From assembly GCF_000196495.1 (NCBI RefSeq), contig NC_011312.1, forward strand, positions 3,162,001 to 3,226,000: a stretch of 64,000 nucleotides of DNA. Direction: 5' to 3'. Shown in pieces: positions 38,094 to 45,538 of the stretch; position 1 is the stretch's first letter; each line of letters opens with the position of its first letter. The DNA comes from Aliivibrio salmonicida LFI1238 (GTDB lineage: Bacteria; Pseudomonadota; Gammaproteobacteria; Enterobacterales; Vibrionaceae). Both the position numbers and the translations under genes were made by a program. A model generated the notes under the pieces. That model saw only the letters and a list, made by a program, of their open reading frames with translations. It was not told where the DNA came from and searched no databases.

Positions 38094-38681
38094 TCATTCG
38101 ACGTAAAGGTGACCACTGCGTTCTGCTTGAAAAACGGTTAAAAATCGCTCGTAATACAGATTAAGAGCCTGTGCATTTTCAGGCTCTTTTACCATCTTTA
38201 ATATTTCCATTCCCGCTTCACAAGTGCACAGATTGCCTTCGCTTTGATTTCGACGTAAATGATAGCTTGAGGTATCGACACTCTCTAAATACAAACAAGG
38301 AAGTTCTTGTAACCAAGGGCTTTTGTTGACCATTTTTTTCGCTTCTTGCCAGGTCGCATCAAGTAAAATAAACAACTGCTTTTTGGATGAGGTCTTTGCA
38401 TTGGCATATTCTGTACTGAGTGTGTTTTCCGTACTTGGAAAAAGTAACCATGTCTCAGTATCATCTCGCGCTATTTTTTCTAGTAGTGCGGTTGGCAGCT
38501 CTTTACGTTGCCATAAATAAGCCCGAGCGTTCGGTAAGCTGTTTGTTATCAACTTACCGGTATTGGTTAATTTTTTTTGTTCGTTCTCATGGTACAGCAG
38601 CGCAAATTCAATGTGCGAGATTAAATTTGGCTGATGAGAGCAAATACAGTTATAGGTAAATCCACAAATTGAACAAGACAT
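38094..38681 (-). CDS. DTW-domain tRNA-uridine aminocarboxypropyltransferase
   Basis: A 195-residue DTW-family enzyme. N-terminal zinc-type cysteines (CSICGFTYNCICSH) are followed by the SPOUT-like core with the family signature LLDATWQEAKKM (DxTW) near residue 129 and a C-terminal YHLRRNQSEGNLCTCEA. Members such as TapT (YfiP) put the acp group on a uridine in the tRNA variable or D-loop. Which position this paralogue modifies is not clear. Its ATG overlaps the stop of the upstream lipoprotein gene by one base (TAATG). Confidence 0.85.
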   Translation of the reverse strand: MSCSICGFTYNCICSHQPNLISHIEFALLYHENEQKKLTNTGKLITNSLPNARAYLWQRKELPTALLEKIARDDTETWLLFPSTENTLSTEYANAKTSSKKQLFILLDATWQEAKKMVNKSPWLQELPCLYLESVDTSSYHLRRNQSEGNLCTCEAGMEILKMVKEPENAQALNLYYERFLTVFQAERSGHLYVE

Positions 38682-39700
38682 TATTTATCCAACGGTTGTA
38701 CTGGTGAGAATAAGGTTAGCCCTGATTGGATGGGAAAGACTACGCCATTCACCGTTTCTTTCTCTGCGTTGATGGTATTGCCTTTACGGGTAAAGGTTCG
38801 TTCTGCAATCATGTATTGTCGTTGGTGACGGCTCATTAATACGTGAACTTGGTTTTCATTAATGGCTTGCCACACGCCAGTTTCAACTAACTGAGATTCG
38901 CCATTTTGATAATCATACGTAGTGACGGCGGAATGATCAGGACGCAAGGTTAGACCAATGGTTAAACCTGAGTTACCTGCCGTACTGGTTCCTTTGTATG
39001 TGTTTACCCAGTTTAGCGTGGTATCTTTTGGTGAGATTGAAGCACAACCTTGATAGTTTTTATCATTTATCGTGACGTCTGATGCCCAACCATAAACAGT
39101 ATCAACCATGGTGTCTTTGCAGATAGCACTGTCCATCACAAGAGAAATGTCATCGGATTGATAGGTGCGTTGCTCGATGGATAATGCTTGATCCGTAATA
39201 GCTTGCTGTTGGGCCTTTTTACCCATTTCCGATACGCTAAATATCCCTTTATTTACTTGAACATTCCAAAAAGGTTCATTACCCGATGCGGTTGTTGGTT
39301 GAGCGGGTTGTTGGCAGCGTGCGCCTTCACCTGCAACTAATTTGTTGATATGAGAAACGACAAAACGTGCAGGGTAATCATTCGCAAATCCGCCCTTTGG
39401 TGGTGCTTCAAAATGACCGATTAATTCACCATACATTGATTGGTAAGGTGTTGATTGAATGTCGGTTCCTGCTTTCCATTGCTCTGAAGTGAGGTTTATC
39501 CAATATTGTTGGTCACTGCCACAAGGTTGAATACTTTGTGATTCGTGGCCAATGACTACAGTACCACGCAGTATAAAAGTATGAGCCCCTGATGCGGATT
39601 GACTGTTACCAAAATCATCTGTGGATGTGTCTATTGCTGATTGCTGGCTACACCCTGATAAAAACAGAAGAGCGGTGAAAGTCAGTAGTGAAAGCTTCAT
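38681..39700 (-). CDS. Lipoprotein with COG3650/NlpE-like domains
   Basis: A 339-residue lipoprotein: signal peptide with lipobox LSGC (Cys17), a middle domain with GNEPFWNVQVNKGIFSVSEMG (COG3650-like), and a C-terminal beta domain (LTLRPDHSAVTTYDY ... GVWQAINENQVHVLM) similar in pattern to NlpE. Serine/glutamine-rich linkers follow the Cys. It probably sits in the outer membrane facing the periplasm. Function unknown. It is translationally coupled to the DTW-domain gene. Confidence 0.65.
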   Translation of the reverse strand: MKLSLLTFTALLFLSGCSQQSAIDTSTDDFGNSQSASGAHTFILRGTVVIGHESQSIQPCGSDQQYWINLTSEQWKAGTDIQSTPYQSMYGELIGHFEAPPKGGFANDYPARFVVSHINKLVAGEGARCQQPAQPTTASGNEPFWNVQVNKGIFSVSEMGKKAQQQAITDQALSIEQRTYQSDDISLVMDSAICKDTMVDTVYGWASDVTINDKNYQGCASISPKDTTLNWVNTYKGTSTAGNSGLTIGLTLRPDHSAVTTYDYQNGESQLVETGVWQAINENQVHVLMSRHQRQYMIAERTFTRKGNTINAEKETVNGVVFPIQSGLTLFSPVQPLDK

Positions 39701-39854
39701 AATAAACTCCAGAAATCGATGATAAGTTGAATAAAAACCAGTATGCCATAGGACACCTAAAATAGATTGGAATTCACCTTTATCAGAGCTATTGATAATA
39801 AATTAGCGTAAAATAATAGGGTTATTTTAATAAGTAAAGAGAGCTAAGAAAAAT

Positions 39855-40490
39855 ATGAGTTGGAATCTTTCGCCTTCAGACGTATTTAGCGCATCACCCG
39901 TTGTTCCTGTTATGGTTATTGAACAACTAGAAGATGCGGTACCAATGGCTCAAGCTTTAGCGGCGGGCGGTATTAATGTATTTGAAGTTACATTGAGAAC
40001 GGCGGTTGCTCTTGAGGCGATTACGGCGATTCGAAAAGCAATGCCACAAGCCCTTGTTGGTGCCGGTACAGTGATCAGCACTCAACAATATGATCAAGCG
40101 GTAGAGGCTGGCGCTAAGTTTATTATCTCTCCTGGATTTACTCCCAGTTTATTAGCTCATGCAAAATCGGCAGATGTTCCTTTGATCCCTGGTGTTGCTA
40201 CGCCGTCAGAAGTCATTCGTGCCATTGAGTTAGGTTATACGCACCTTAAATTCTTTCCAGCAAGTGCGTTTGGTGGACCATCTGTATTGAAAGCGATGGC
40301 GGCTCCATTACCTCAAGTGCAGTTTTGTCCTACTGGTGGGATTAATCCACAGAATGTAAATGACTACACTGCGTTAGAGTGTGTGGCGACGGTCGGTGGC
40401 TCTTGGATGCTACCAAAAGACGTCATTGCCGCTAAAGACTGGTCAAAAATAACCACGCTTGCAAAAGAAGCGATTGAGCTAATTAAATAA
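39855..40490 (+). CDS. eda: KHG/KDPG aldolase
   Basis: A 211-residue class I aldolase that cleaves 2-keto-3-deoxy-6-phosphogluconate (Entner-Doudoroff) or 4-hydroxy-2-oxoglutarate. Catalytic Glu is in FEVTLRT (near residue 44) and the Schiff-base Lys in HLKFFPA (near 132); GAGTVI and CPTGGI phosphate-binding loops are present. It is a stand-alone gene; edd is not adjacent. Confidence 0.95.
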   Translation: MSWNLSPSDVFSASPVVPVMVIEQLEDAVPMAQALAAGGINVFEVTLRTAVALEAITAIRKAMPQALVGAGTVISTQQYDQAVEAGAKFIISPGFTPSLLAHAKSADVPLIPGVATPSEVIRAIELGYTHLKFFPASAFGGPSVLKAMAAPLPQVQFCPTGGINPQNVNDYTALECVATVGGSWMLPKDVIAAKDWSKITTLAKEAIELIK

Positions 40491-40517
40491 GCACAATATT
40501 CGATCTTCTTTTCACAT

Positions 40518-40553
40518 AAAGGCAATGACTTACTTAAGTGGTTGTCTTTTTTA
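40518..40553 (+). terminator. Likely terminator of eda
   Basis: An imperfect stem (AAAGGCAAtgACTT with AAGTggTTGtCTTT) followed by a T run, about 28 bases after the eda stop. Confidence 0.55.
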
Positions 40554-40571
40554 TTATCACGAGAGAGTGAT

Positions 40572-40818
40572 TTAAAAATCGGTTAAGTCTTTTGGCCATG
40601 AAGAAAGTGGTAGTGGCTTGCTGTATAAAAACCCTTGGGCGGTATCGCACCCCATTTCTTTTAAAATTAAGGCTTGTTCTTCCGTTTCAATACCCTCTGC
40701 TACAATCGACACATTAAACCCTTTCGCAATATTCACAATCGCGTTTGCAATGGAAGTCGATGCATTTTCTGTGTTTAACCCTTTAACAAAAGAACGGTCT
40801 ATTTTGAGGCAATCAAAC
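40572..40818 (-). pseudogene. 3' remnant of a second EAL-domain gene, cut by IS66 copy 4
   Basis: About 81 codons of the C-terminal end of an EAL domain remain: FDCLKIDRSFVKGL, IVNIAKGFNVSIVAEGIETEEQ and MGCDTAQGFLYSKPLPLSSW, all canonical c-di-GMP phosphodiesterase motifs (Lys of KID, Glu of AEGIE, Gln of AQGF). Upstream it runs into the IS at 40819. The 5' part is not on the other side of the IS and not found in the window. Confidence 0.9.
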
Positions 40819-40834
40819 GTAAGCGTGCGGGGAA

Positions 40835-42324
40835 CTACACCTTGTCTTTTACATTCCAAGGTAAAAGTGAATCGATATCTGGCGATCCAACACATAAACG
40901 ATCTAGACAATACCTAATATAATCGTAAGGGATTAATCCGTTTGCCTTTGCTGTTTCTACAATGCTGTAAAGCATTGCACTTGAATCTGCACCAGCCGTT
41001 GAACCCGAAAATAACCAGTTTTTCCGGCCGATAACAAACGGTTTAACCGCTCGCTCTGCTCGATTGTTATCAATAGATAACAATCCATCATCAATATAAC
41101 GAACTAATTTATCCCATTGATTTAATGTATAGCTAATCGCCTCACCTAATTTTGTTTTAGGTGATACTCGACTAACTGCGCTATCAAGCCAATCACGGAG
41201 CTCTTTAAGTAAATCGCGGGCTTCTGTCTGCCTAGCAACATACTTGGCTTCAGGGGAAGCCTCTTTTAATAACGATTCGATCCGGTATAGCTTTTGGATT
41301 TTACTCAATACCCAATCTGCACTCCCTGTTTTCCCTTTTACTTGAACACGTTGAGCCTCAATAAATCGTCGACGTGCGTGTGCCCAACAGCCAACTAAAA
41401 TCGCTTCAGTTTGTTCATAACCTTGGTAACCATCGGTATGTAAATACCCGTTATAACCTTTTAAAAAGTTAACTGGATGGTAGCCATGCCTACTAGATTG
41501 ATAATCATAAAGTACAATTCCAGGCAAAACACCAGAGCCTGGAGAATCATAGCCAGAGCAGTAGACCCACATATAACATTTTGCTTTTTCAACATCCAAC
41601 ACATTTACCGTTGTTTCATCACAATGCAGAGTGGGTTGTTCAAGCAAAATACGATGTAACTCGTTATTAAGAGGGGTAAATAATACCGAGCATTTTATTA
41701 ACCAATCCGCCATCGTTCGCCGTCCAATAATGATACCCCATTGCTGAAATAACGTTTCTTGACGATAAAGTGGAAGACTGTATTGAAATTTAGCCGTAAT
41801 AATTTGAGCAAGTAAACTTGCGGTCGCAATCCCTTTAGGGATTGGTGACGCTGGCATTGGGGCTTGTTTAATGTCTACTGAAGTATTGTTTTTTTCACAA
41901 TTTCGGCAAGCATATTTAGGACGAACATGTTGAATAACTTCCACTTTAGCTGGTACAAATTCCAACTTTTCACTGATGTCTTTACCCATCGCATGCATCT
42001 CTAGACCGCAACACTTACAAGTTTTATCTTTTATGTCGTGGATATAATAACAGTACGCGGTAAGTCTTCAGGTAAGCGTTGGCGTTTTGGCTTTTGACGA
42101 GTGTAGGTAATCGTTTGTGTGTCATCATTTTCAATGATGATTTCTTCTTCTGTTTCATTGAATAAATCAAATTGAGTCGAGTCAGATTCACTGCTTTTAC
42201 CAAAGCGCTGATGTTGAGCCAGCCGAAATTGCTCTAGAAGACGGTTATATTTATTTTCAAGCTGAAGCACAAGTGCTTTCAGCTCGTCAATGGTATCAGG
42301 AAGTGGTTTTATTTTATCAGTCAT
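40835..42324 (-). pseudogene. tnpC: IS66 transposase TnpC, frameshifted (copy 4)
   Basis: Same 2-bp insertion as copy 1 (near 42043), breaking the frame after residue 95. Fragments are 42324-42031 and 41998-40835. Otherwise the DDE core is intact; it keeps Tyr in RHGYHPV, unlike copy 1. Confidence 0.93.
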
Positions 42325-42395
42325 GTAGATGACTATATAACGATAATACAGGTAATCAATCGGTTGCCTCCTATTCTTGACTGAGAATCAACTAT

Positions 42396-42743
42396 TTAAA
42401 GGGTTGTTTGATAATGTACCGGTTGATGTCCTAAGATATCAAAACCTTGTAATAGCAGTGTCAGTTGCTGCTCTGATAATGCTAACGTATCGTTATTTAT
42501 ATTTCGTGGCCATTTGAAGCGGTCTTCATCTAATCGCTTGTACCATAAAGCGAATCCTGTTTTATCCCAATACAATATTTTGAGTTTATCACGAGGCTTA
42601 TTGCAAAATATAAATAGAGCATCACTAAACGGTGATAGTTGCATTTCTTGCTCAACAATCACGACAAGGCCATTAATGGCCTTGCGAAAATCGACAAAAT
42701 CACGATGAAGATAAATGGTGGAAACATCAGTAAATACATTCAT
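42396..42743 (-). CDS. tnpB: IS66 accessory protein TnpB (copy 4)
   Basis: 115 residues, identical in translation to copies 1 and 2. It overlaps tnpA by four bases. Confidence 0.95.
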   Translation of the reverse strand: MNVFTDVSTIYLHRDFVDFRKAINGLVVIVEQEMQLSPFSDALFIFCNKPRDKLKILYWDKTGFALWYKRLDEDRFKWPRNINNDTLALSEQQLTLLLQGFDILGHQPVHYQTTL

Positions 42744-43054
42744 GATTGATACCCTTTTAATAAGAGTCCTATCCAGTGAGGTTCAGTATTAGCTGGCAAT
42801 GTTAATCGCAATTTTCCGATAGAAAGTTGAATATCTGGTAATTGTGGAGTGGCGATGATAGTTGATGTTAACGCTTCTACTTTCAAGAAAGTAGAAGCGT
42901 TAATCTTTTGTTTCCATCGTGCTTTACGTGCACTAAATGTCTTTGGCAGAATATTATGGTTACGACAAAATTCAGCGGCACTAAGCTTGCTAGATTGCTG
43001 AGATTCAAATAGAGCGTGCCATTGCTCTGGTGTTCTCTTTTTATCTTTTTGCAT
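42740..43054 (-). CDS. tnpA: IS66 accessory protein TnpA (copy 4)
   Basis: 104 residues, identical in translation to the other copies. Confidence 0.93.
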   Translation of the reverse strand: MQKDKKRTPEQWHALFESQQSSKLSAAEFCRNHNILPKTFSARKARWKQKINASTFLKVEALTSTIIATPQLPDIQLSIGKLRLTLPANTEPHWIGLLLKGYQS

Positions 43055-43135
43055 AATTACGTTCTCGTTAAATGAAAGATCGTAAGATACGCATAATGAA
43101 TTTTATTTGTTAGGTGTAGTTCCCCGCACGCTTAC

Positions 43136-43282
43136 GTTAGTGTTGGCTTTGAACGGAAATGGAAAATATTTTTGGCTATTCTCTTGAAAATAAAATTACT
43201 GAGCCGCATATCTAGTTATGAAGAGGATGCCGAAAGGGTCTTTGAAAATGACTTGTCCAAAATGGAAAGTCTTATAATTTGA
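43136..43282 (+). pseudogene. C-terminal remnant of an unidentified gene at the right edge of IS66 copy 4
   Basis: An open frame of 48 codons runs from the IS end to TGA at 43282 (VSVGFERKWKIFLAILLKIK ... LSKMESLII). It has no start codon. I do not recognise the family. A possible sigma-32 promoter for ibpA overlaps it. Confidence 0.5.
43183..43211 (+). promoter_or_regulatory. Candidate sigma-32 (heat-shock) promoter for ibpA
   Basis: CTTGAAAA, 13 bases, CCGCATAT matches the sigma-32 consensus CTTGAAA-N(11-16)-CCCCATNT with one mismatch. It would give a leader of about 130 nucleotides before ibpA. It lies just 48 bp from the IS66 end, so the rearrangement spared it. Confidence 0.6.
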
Positions 43283-43326
43283 TAGAGTCAACTAAGGACC
43301 CATGTTAGGGGTAGTTGTACTCACTA

Positions 43327-43343
43327 TTGCTTAAAGTAAAGGA
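43327..43343 (+). promoter_or_regulatory. Possible ROSE-like RNA thermometer stem at the ibpA ribosome-binding site
   Basis: TTGCT (43327-43331) can face AAGGA (43339-43343) across a short loop. ROSE thermometers in small heat-shock genes use a UUGCU-type strand against the Shine-Dalgarno sequence. The upstream leader structure was not folded here, so this is tentative. Confidence 0.35.
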
Positions 43344-43350
43344 TAGTATT

Positions 43351-43785
43351 ATGCGCAATGTAGATTTCACTCCACTGTACCGTTCAGCAATTGGTTTTGA
43401 TCGTCTTTTCAATCTAATGGAAAATAACACGGCAAAAACAAATGGCGGTTACCCTCCGTACAATATCGAGCAAAAATCAGAACATAACTACCGTATCACC
43501 ATGGCGGTGGCGGGTTTTGCTGAAGAACAAATCGATTTGACTCAACACGAAAATATGCTGATTGTGCGTGGTGAACGTCCTGACGCCGATGAAACAAAAA
43601 CCTACTTATACCAAGGTATTGCAGAGCGTAACTTTGAGCGTAAATTCCAGTTAGCGGATTACGTGAAAGTGATGGGCGCAACCATGGAGAATGGTTTACT
43701 TCATGTTGATTTAGAGCGTGAAATTCCAGAAGCGATGCAACCACGTAAGATTGCCATTAACGGCAGTAATTTACTGGAAAGTTAA
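43351..43785 (+). CDS. ibpA: Small heat shock protein IbpA
   Basis: A 144-residue alpha-crystallin/Hsp20 chaperone that binds aggregating proteins. The N-terminus (MRNVDFTPLYRSAIGFDRLF) and NGGYPPYNIE are the classic IbpA signature; the crystallin domain covers about residues 35-130 (YLYQGIAERNFERKFQLADY), and a C-terminal IAI-type anchor motif (KIAING) is present. I chose ATG 43351 with AAGGA eight bases upstream; the longer frame to 43315 is not conserved. Confidence 0.95.
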   Translation: MRNVDFTPLYRSAIGFDRLFNLMENNTAKTNGGYPPYNIEQKSEHNYRITMAVAGFAEEQIDLTQHENMLIVRGERPDADETKTYLYQGIAERNFERKFQLADYVKVMGATMENGLLHVDLEREIPEAMQPRKIAINGSNLLES

Positions 43786-43811
43786 TCGTAGCTTGGTAAG
43801 AATTTGAAATG

Positions 43812-43827
43812 AAGGCACTGTGATAGT
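43812..43827 (+). terminator. Left half of the ibpA terminator, split by the IS4 element
   Basis: AAGGCACT followed by GTGATAGT. The complementary AGTGCC and T run lie on the other side of the IS at 45248-45259. Joined through the duplicated target, the two halves form an 8-bp stem with a GTGAT loop and TTTTTT, an obvious rho-independent terminator. Confidence 0.75.
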
Positions 43828-43840
43828 TAATGCCGTTCAC

Positions 43841-45148
43841 TTAAGGGTGAATGGCATTCTTGTTTCTGGCATATCGTTGAGGTCTTGGTTTTACCATTCG
43901 AGGGAATGTTCTTTCCCTTCGCCTATCAAGTATTAAGCTTTCAGCCATCTGGTGGAAGCCTTTTAATTGTCGAGGGATCGCTCCTGGCGTTGAGTATGGT
44001 AAACCAACTAATAATGCAGATACATGAGCAAGTGTCCCATTAAAACTCAATTGATAAGGGAGATAATTTCCTTTTAAATTAAAGCAAAGCTCTACCATTT
44101 GGTAGCGAATTAAATTATAAGTCAACAAGATACCCCATAGTTCTTGTTTCACTAATTCAGGCAGACGGCTTCGTAGTGTTAAGCGATTTCCTAACATGTA
44201 TTGTTTCTGCTCTCGGTAACCCAATTCTATTTCCCAACGATGCTCATAAAGACCGACTATATCTTTCAATGGGTAACGTAATGGGTCAATCATTGACGTC
44301 AGAACTTGATAATCTTTTCCTTTAATTTTTCGAGTCACGAGACGAGCAGTCATCGTTTCAGGTAAATTAGAAAACAGTTTTCTTGCTCTTGGGTTACTCC
44401 GAAGAATAACAAGTTTGTCATTACGACCTAGCGATCGAATTATTTCATATTGAGTATTTTTTTTAAGGGGAATAAGCCAGTGACGCTCTGAGCCTGTCAT
44501 CTGCCATTTATGTAGTAATCCTAATGAATAGAACCCCTTATCGAACATAGTTACGCTATGGTCAGGTGTACTATCTATTAACTTCTCTGCCAATATCATT
44601 TCATTTGTATTGTAATTATCGAAAGCGCTCGCTGTAATAAGATGACTGCTTAGCTCCATTTGGCAAACCATTCTTACCTGTGGATATTGAGTTCCTTTTT
44701 GGCGAGAAAAAGCCTCTTCATTTTTCTGGTTATCAGGTGCTCTCCATACAACACCATCAACGCCTAAGAGAGTTAGTCCATTCCATTTAGGAAGATTAGC
44801 ACTCTTAAGCCAGGAACTTGTCATTCGCTCAAAGACTGCTTTCATTGCTGCTTCACCTAGATTTTTTCGGCGCTGAGTAAGGGCACTAGGAGCGACAAAA
44901 GCTTTACCTGTACGGTCTACAATATCAAGCTGATTAACTAAATCCTTCATGGATTTATTGTTATAGATAGCCATACCAACAAGTAACCATACCATTGATT
45001 CAAGAGTAAGCTTTCGCTTCCTCATCGTCACCGTATCAGTGAGAGAATAAGCCTCATCAATCAGATGGATTGGAAGTAAATCAGCGAGAGTCTCTACGTT
45101 GCTAGGTTTCCAGTCATTGATTATGTTTAGAGCTTGAGAAACATCCAT
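43841..45148 (-). CDS. IS4-family DDE transposase
   Basis: A 435-residue transposase similar along its length to IS4 InsG. The N-terminal IS4 domain (SLTDTVTMRKRKLTLESMVWLLVGMA) precedes the DDE core: LGVDGVVWR (Asp), MFDKGFYSLG (Asp) and the Y-(2)-R-(3)-E-(6)-K signature in LYEHRWEIELGYREQKQYM (Glu). It appears intact. I chose MDVSQALNII at 45148, because a terminator-like hairpin lies directly upstream; the frame is open to 45175. Confidence 0.93.
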   Translation of the reverse strand: MDVSQALNIINDWKPSNVETLADLLPIHLIDEAYSLTDTVTMRKRKLTLESMVWLLVGMAIYNNKSMKDLVNQLDIVDRTGKAFVAPSALTQRRKNLGEAAMKAVFERMTSSWLKSANLPKWNGLTLLGVDGVVWRAPDNQKNEEAFSRQKGTQYPQVRMVCQMELSSHLITASAFDNYNTNEMILAEKLIDSTPDHSVTMFDKGFYSLGLLHKWQMTGSERHWLIPLKKNTQYEIIRSLGRNDKLVILRSNPRARKLFSNLPETMTARLVTRKIKGKDYQVLTSMIDPLRYPLKDIVGLYEHRWEIELGYREQKQYMLGNRLTLRSRLPELVKQELWGILLTYNLIRYQMVELCFNLKGNYLPYQLSFNGTLAHVSALLVGLPYSTPGAIPRQLKGFHQMAESLILDRRRERTFPRMVKPRPQRYARNKNAIHP

Positions 45149-45184
45149 AAAAAAATCCAAGTGCATAAAATACACTTGGATTTT
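45149..45184 (-). terminator. Terminator-like hairpin just upstream of the IS4 transposase start
   Basis: On the minus strand AAAATCCAAGTG and CACTTGGATTTT form a perfect 12-bp stem with a 9-base loop, followed by T residues right up to the ATG. It would stop read-through transcripts from flanking DNA before they enter the transposase gene, similar in effect to protective hairpins in IS10 and IS50. Confidence 0.65.
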
Positions 45185-45247
45185 GACATCTAAAAAGGAT
45201 CGGTCAACCGATCATATTTACCTTAAATGATCGGCATTAGCTGTGAT

Positions 45248-45259
45248 AGTGCCTTTTTT
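45248..45259 (+). terminator. Right half of the ibpA terminator
   Basis: AGTGCC followed by TTTTTT directly after the IS4 target duplication; it pairs with 43812-43819. Confidence 0.7.
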
Positions 45260-45290
45260 GTGTCTGCTATTCATGGAATTATTAATTAAT

Positions 45291-45535
45291 GACTCACCGC
45301 TTTTCCATCACCAATAGATGGCATCGGTAGGAGTGGTTAATTTAGCGATGACAAACAGAATTGTTGATTCCAAAGCGACAAGTCATTATCTGAGTTGATT
45401 AGAGCATCGTATTAATGGCTTATTGCTTTTCCATCATCAATAGATGGTATTTGTAAGCGCCGTTAATTTTATGATGACAAACAGAATTGCTGATTCCAAA
45501 GCCATGAGTCATGAGTACCACAACTCACCGCTTTT
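45291..45535. repeat. Two diverged 126-bp tandem repeats downstream of avtA
   Basis: TTTTCCATCA, AATAGATGG and ATGACAAACAGAATTG plus TTGATTCCAAAG/CTGATTCCAAAG recur at a 126-bp period (45301 and 45427 mark the same point in each unit). Both units include CGTTAATTT/GGTTAATTT and end with AGTCAT. ACTCACCGCTTTT, the start of the unit, appears a third time at the avtA stop. No gene is seen. Confidence 0.75.
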
Positions 45536-45538
45536 TAT

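Larger units (their letters stand above)
40819..43135 (-). mobile_element. IS66-family element, copy 4 (2317 bp)
   Basis: Complete element on the minus strand with frameshifted tnpC, sharing the 2-bp insertion of copy 1. Flanking 8-mers are AATCAAAC (left) and GTTAGTGT (right): no target-site duplication. Left flank is an EAL gene; right flank is an unrelated coding remnant upstream of ibpA. Confidence 0.95.
43828..45239 (-). mobile_element. IS4-family element (1412 bp)
   Basis: Inverted ends TAATGCCGTTCACTTAAGG (left) and, on the complement, TAATGCCGATCATTTAAGG (right), very close to the ends of IS4 itself. The adjacent 11-mers are ACTGTGATAGT (43817-43827) and GCTGTGATAGT (45240-45250), a target-site duplication with one mismatch, in the 11-13 bp range of IS4. 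One transposase gene fills the element. Confidence 0.92.

Noticed and set aside
45291..45535. CRISPR array downstream of avtA
   Set aside because: Only two diverged long units with a 126-bp period; no short repeat/spacer structure.
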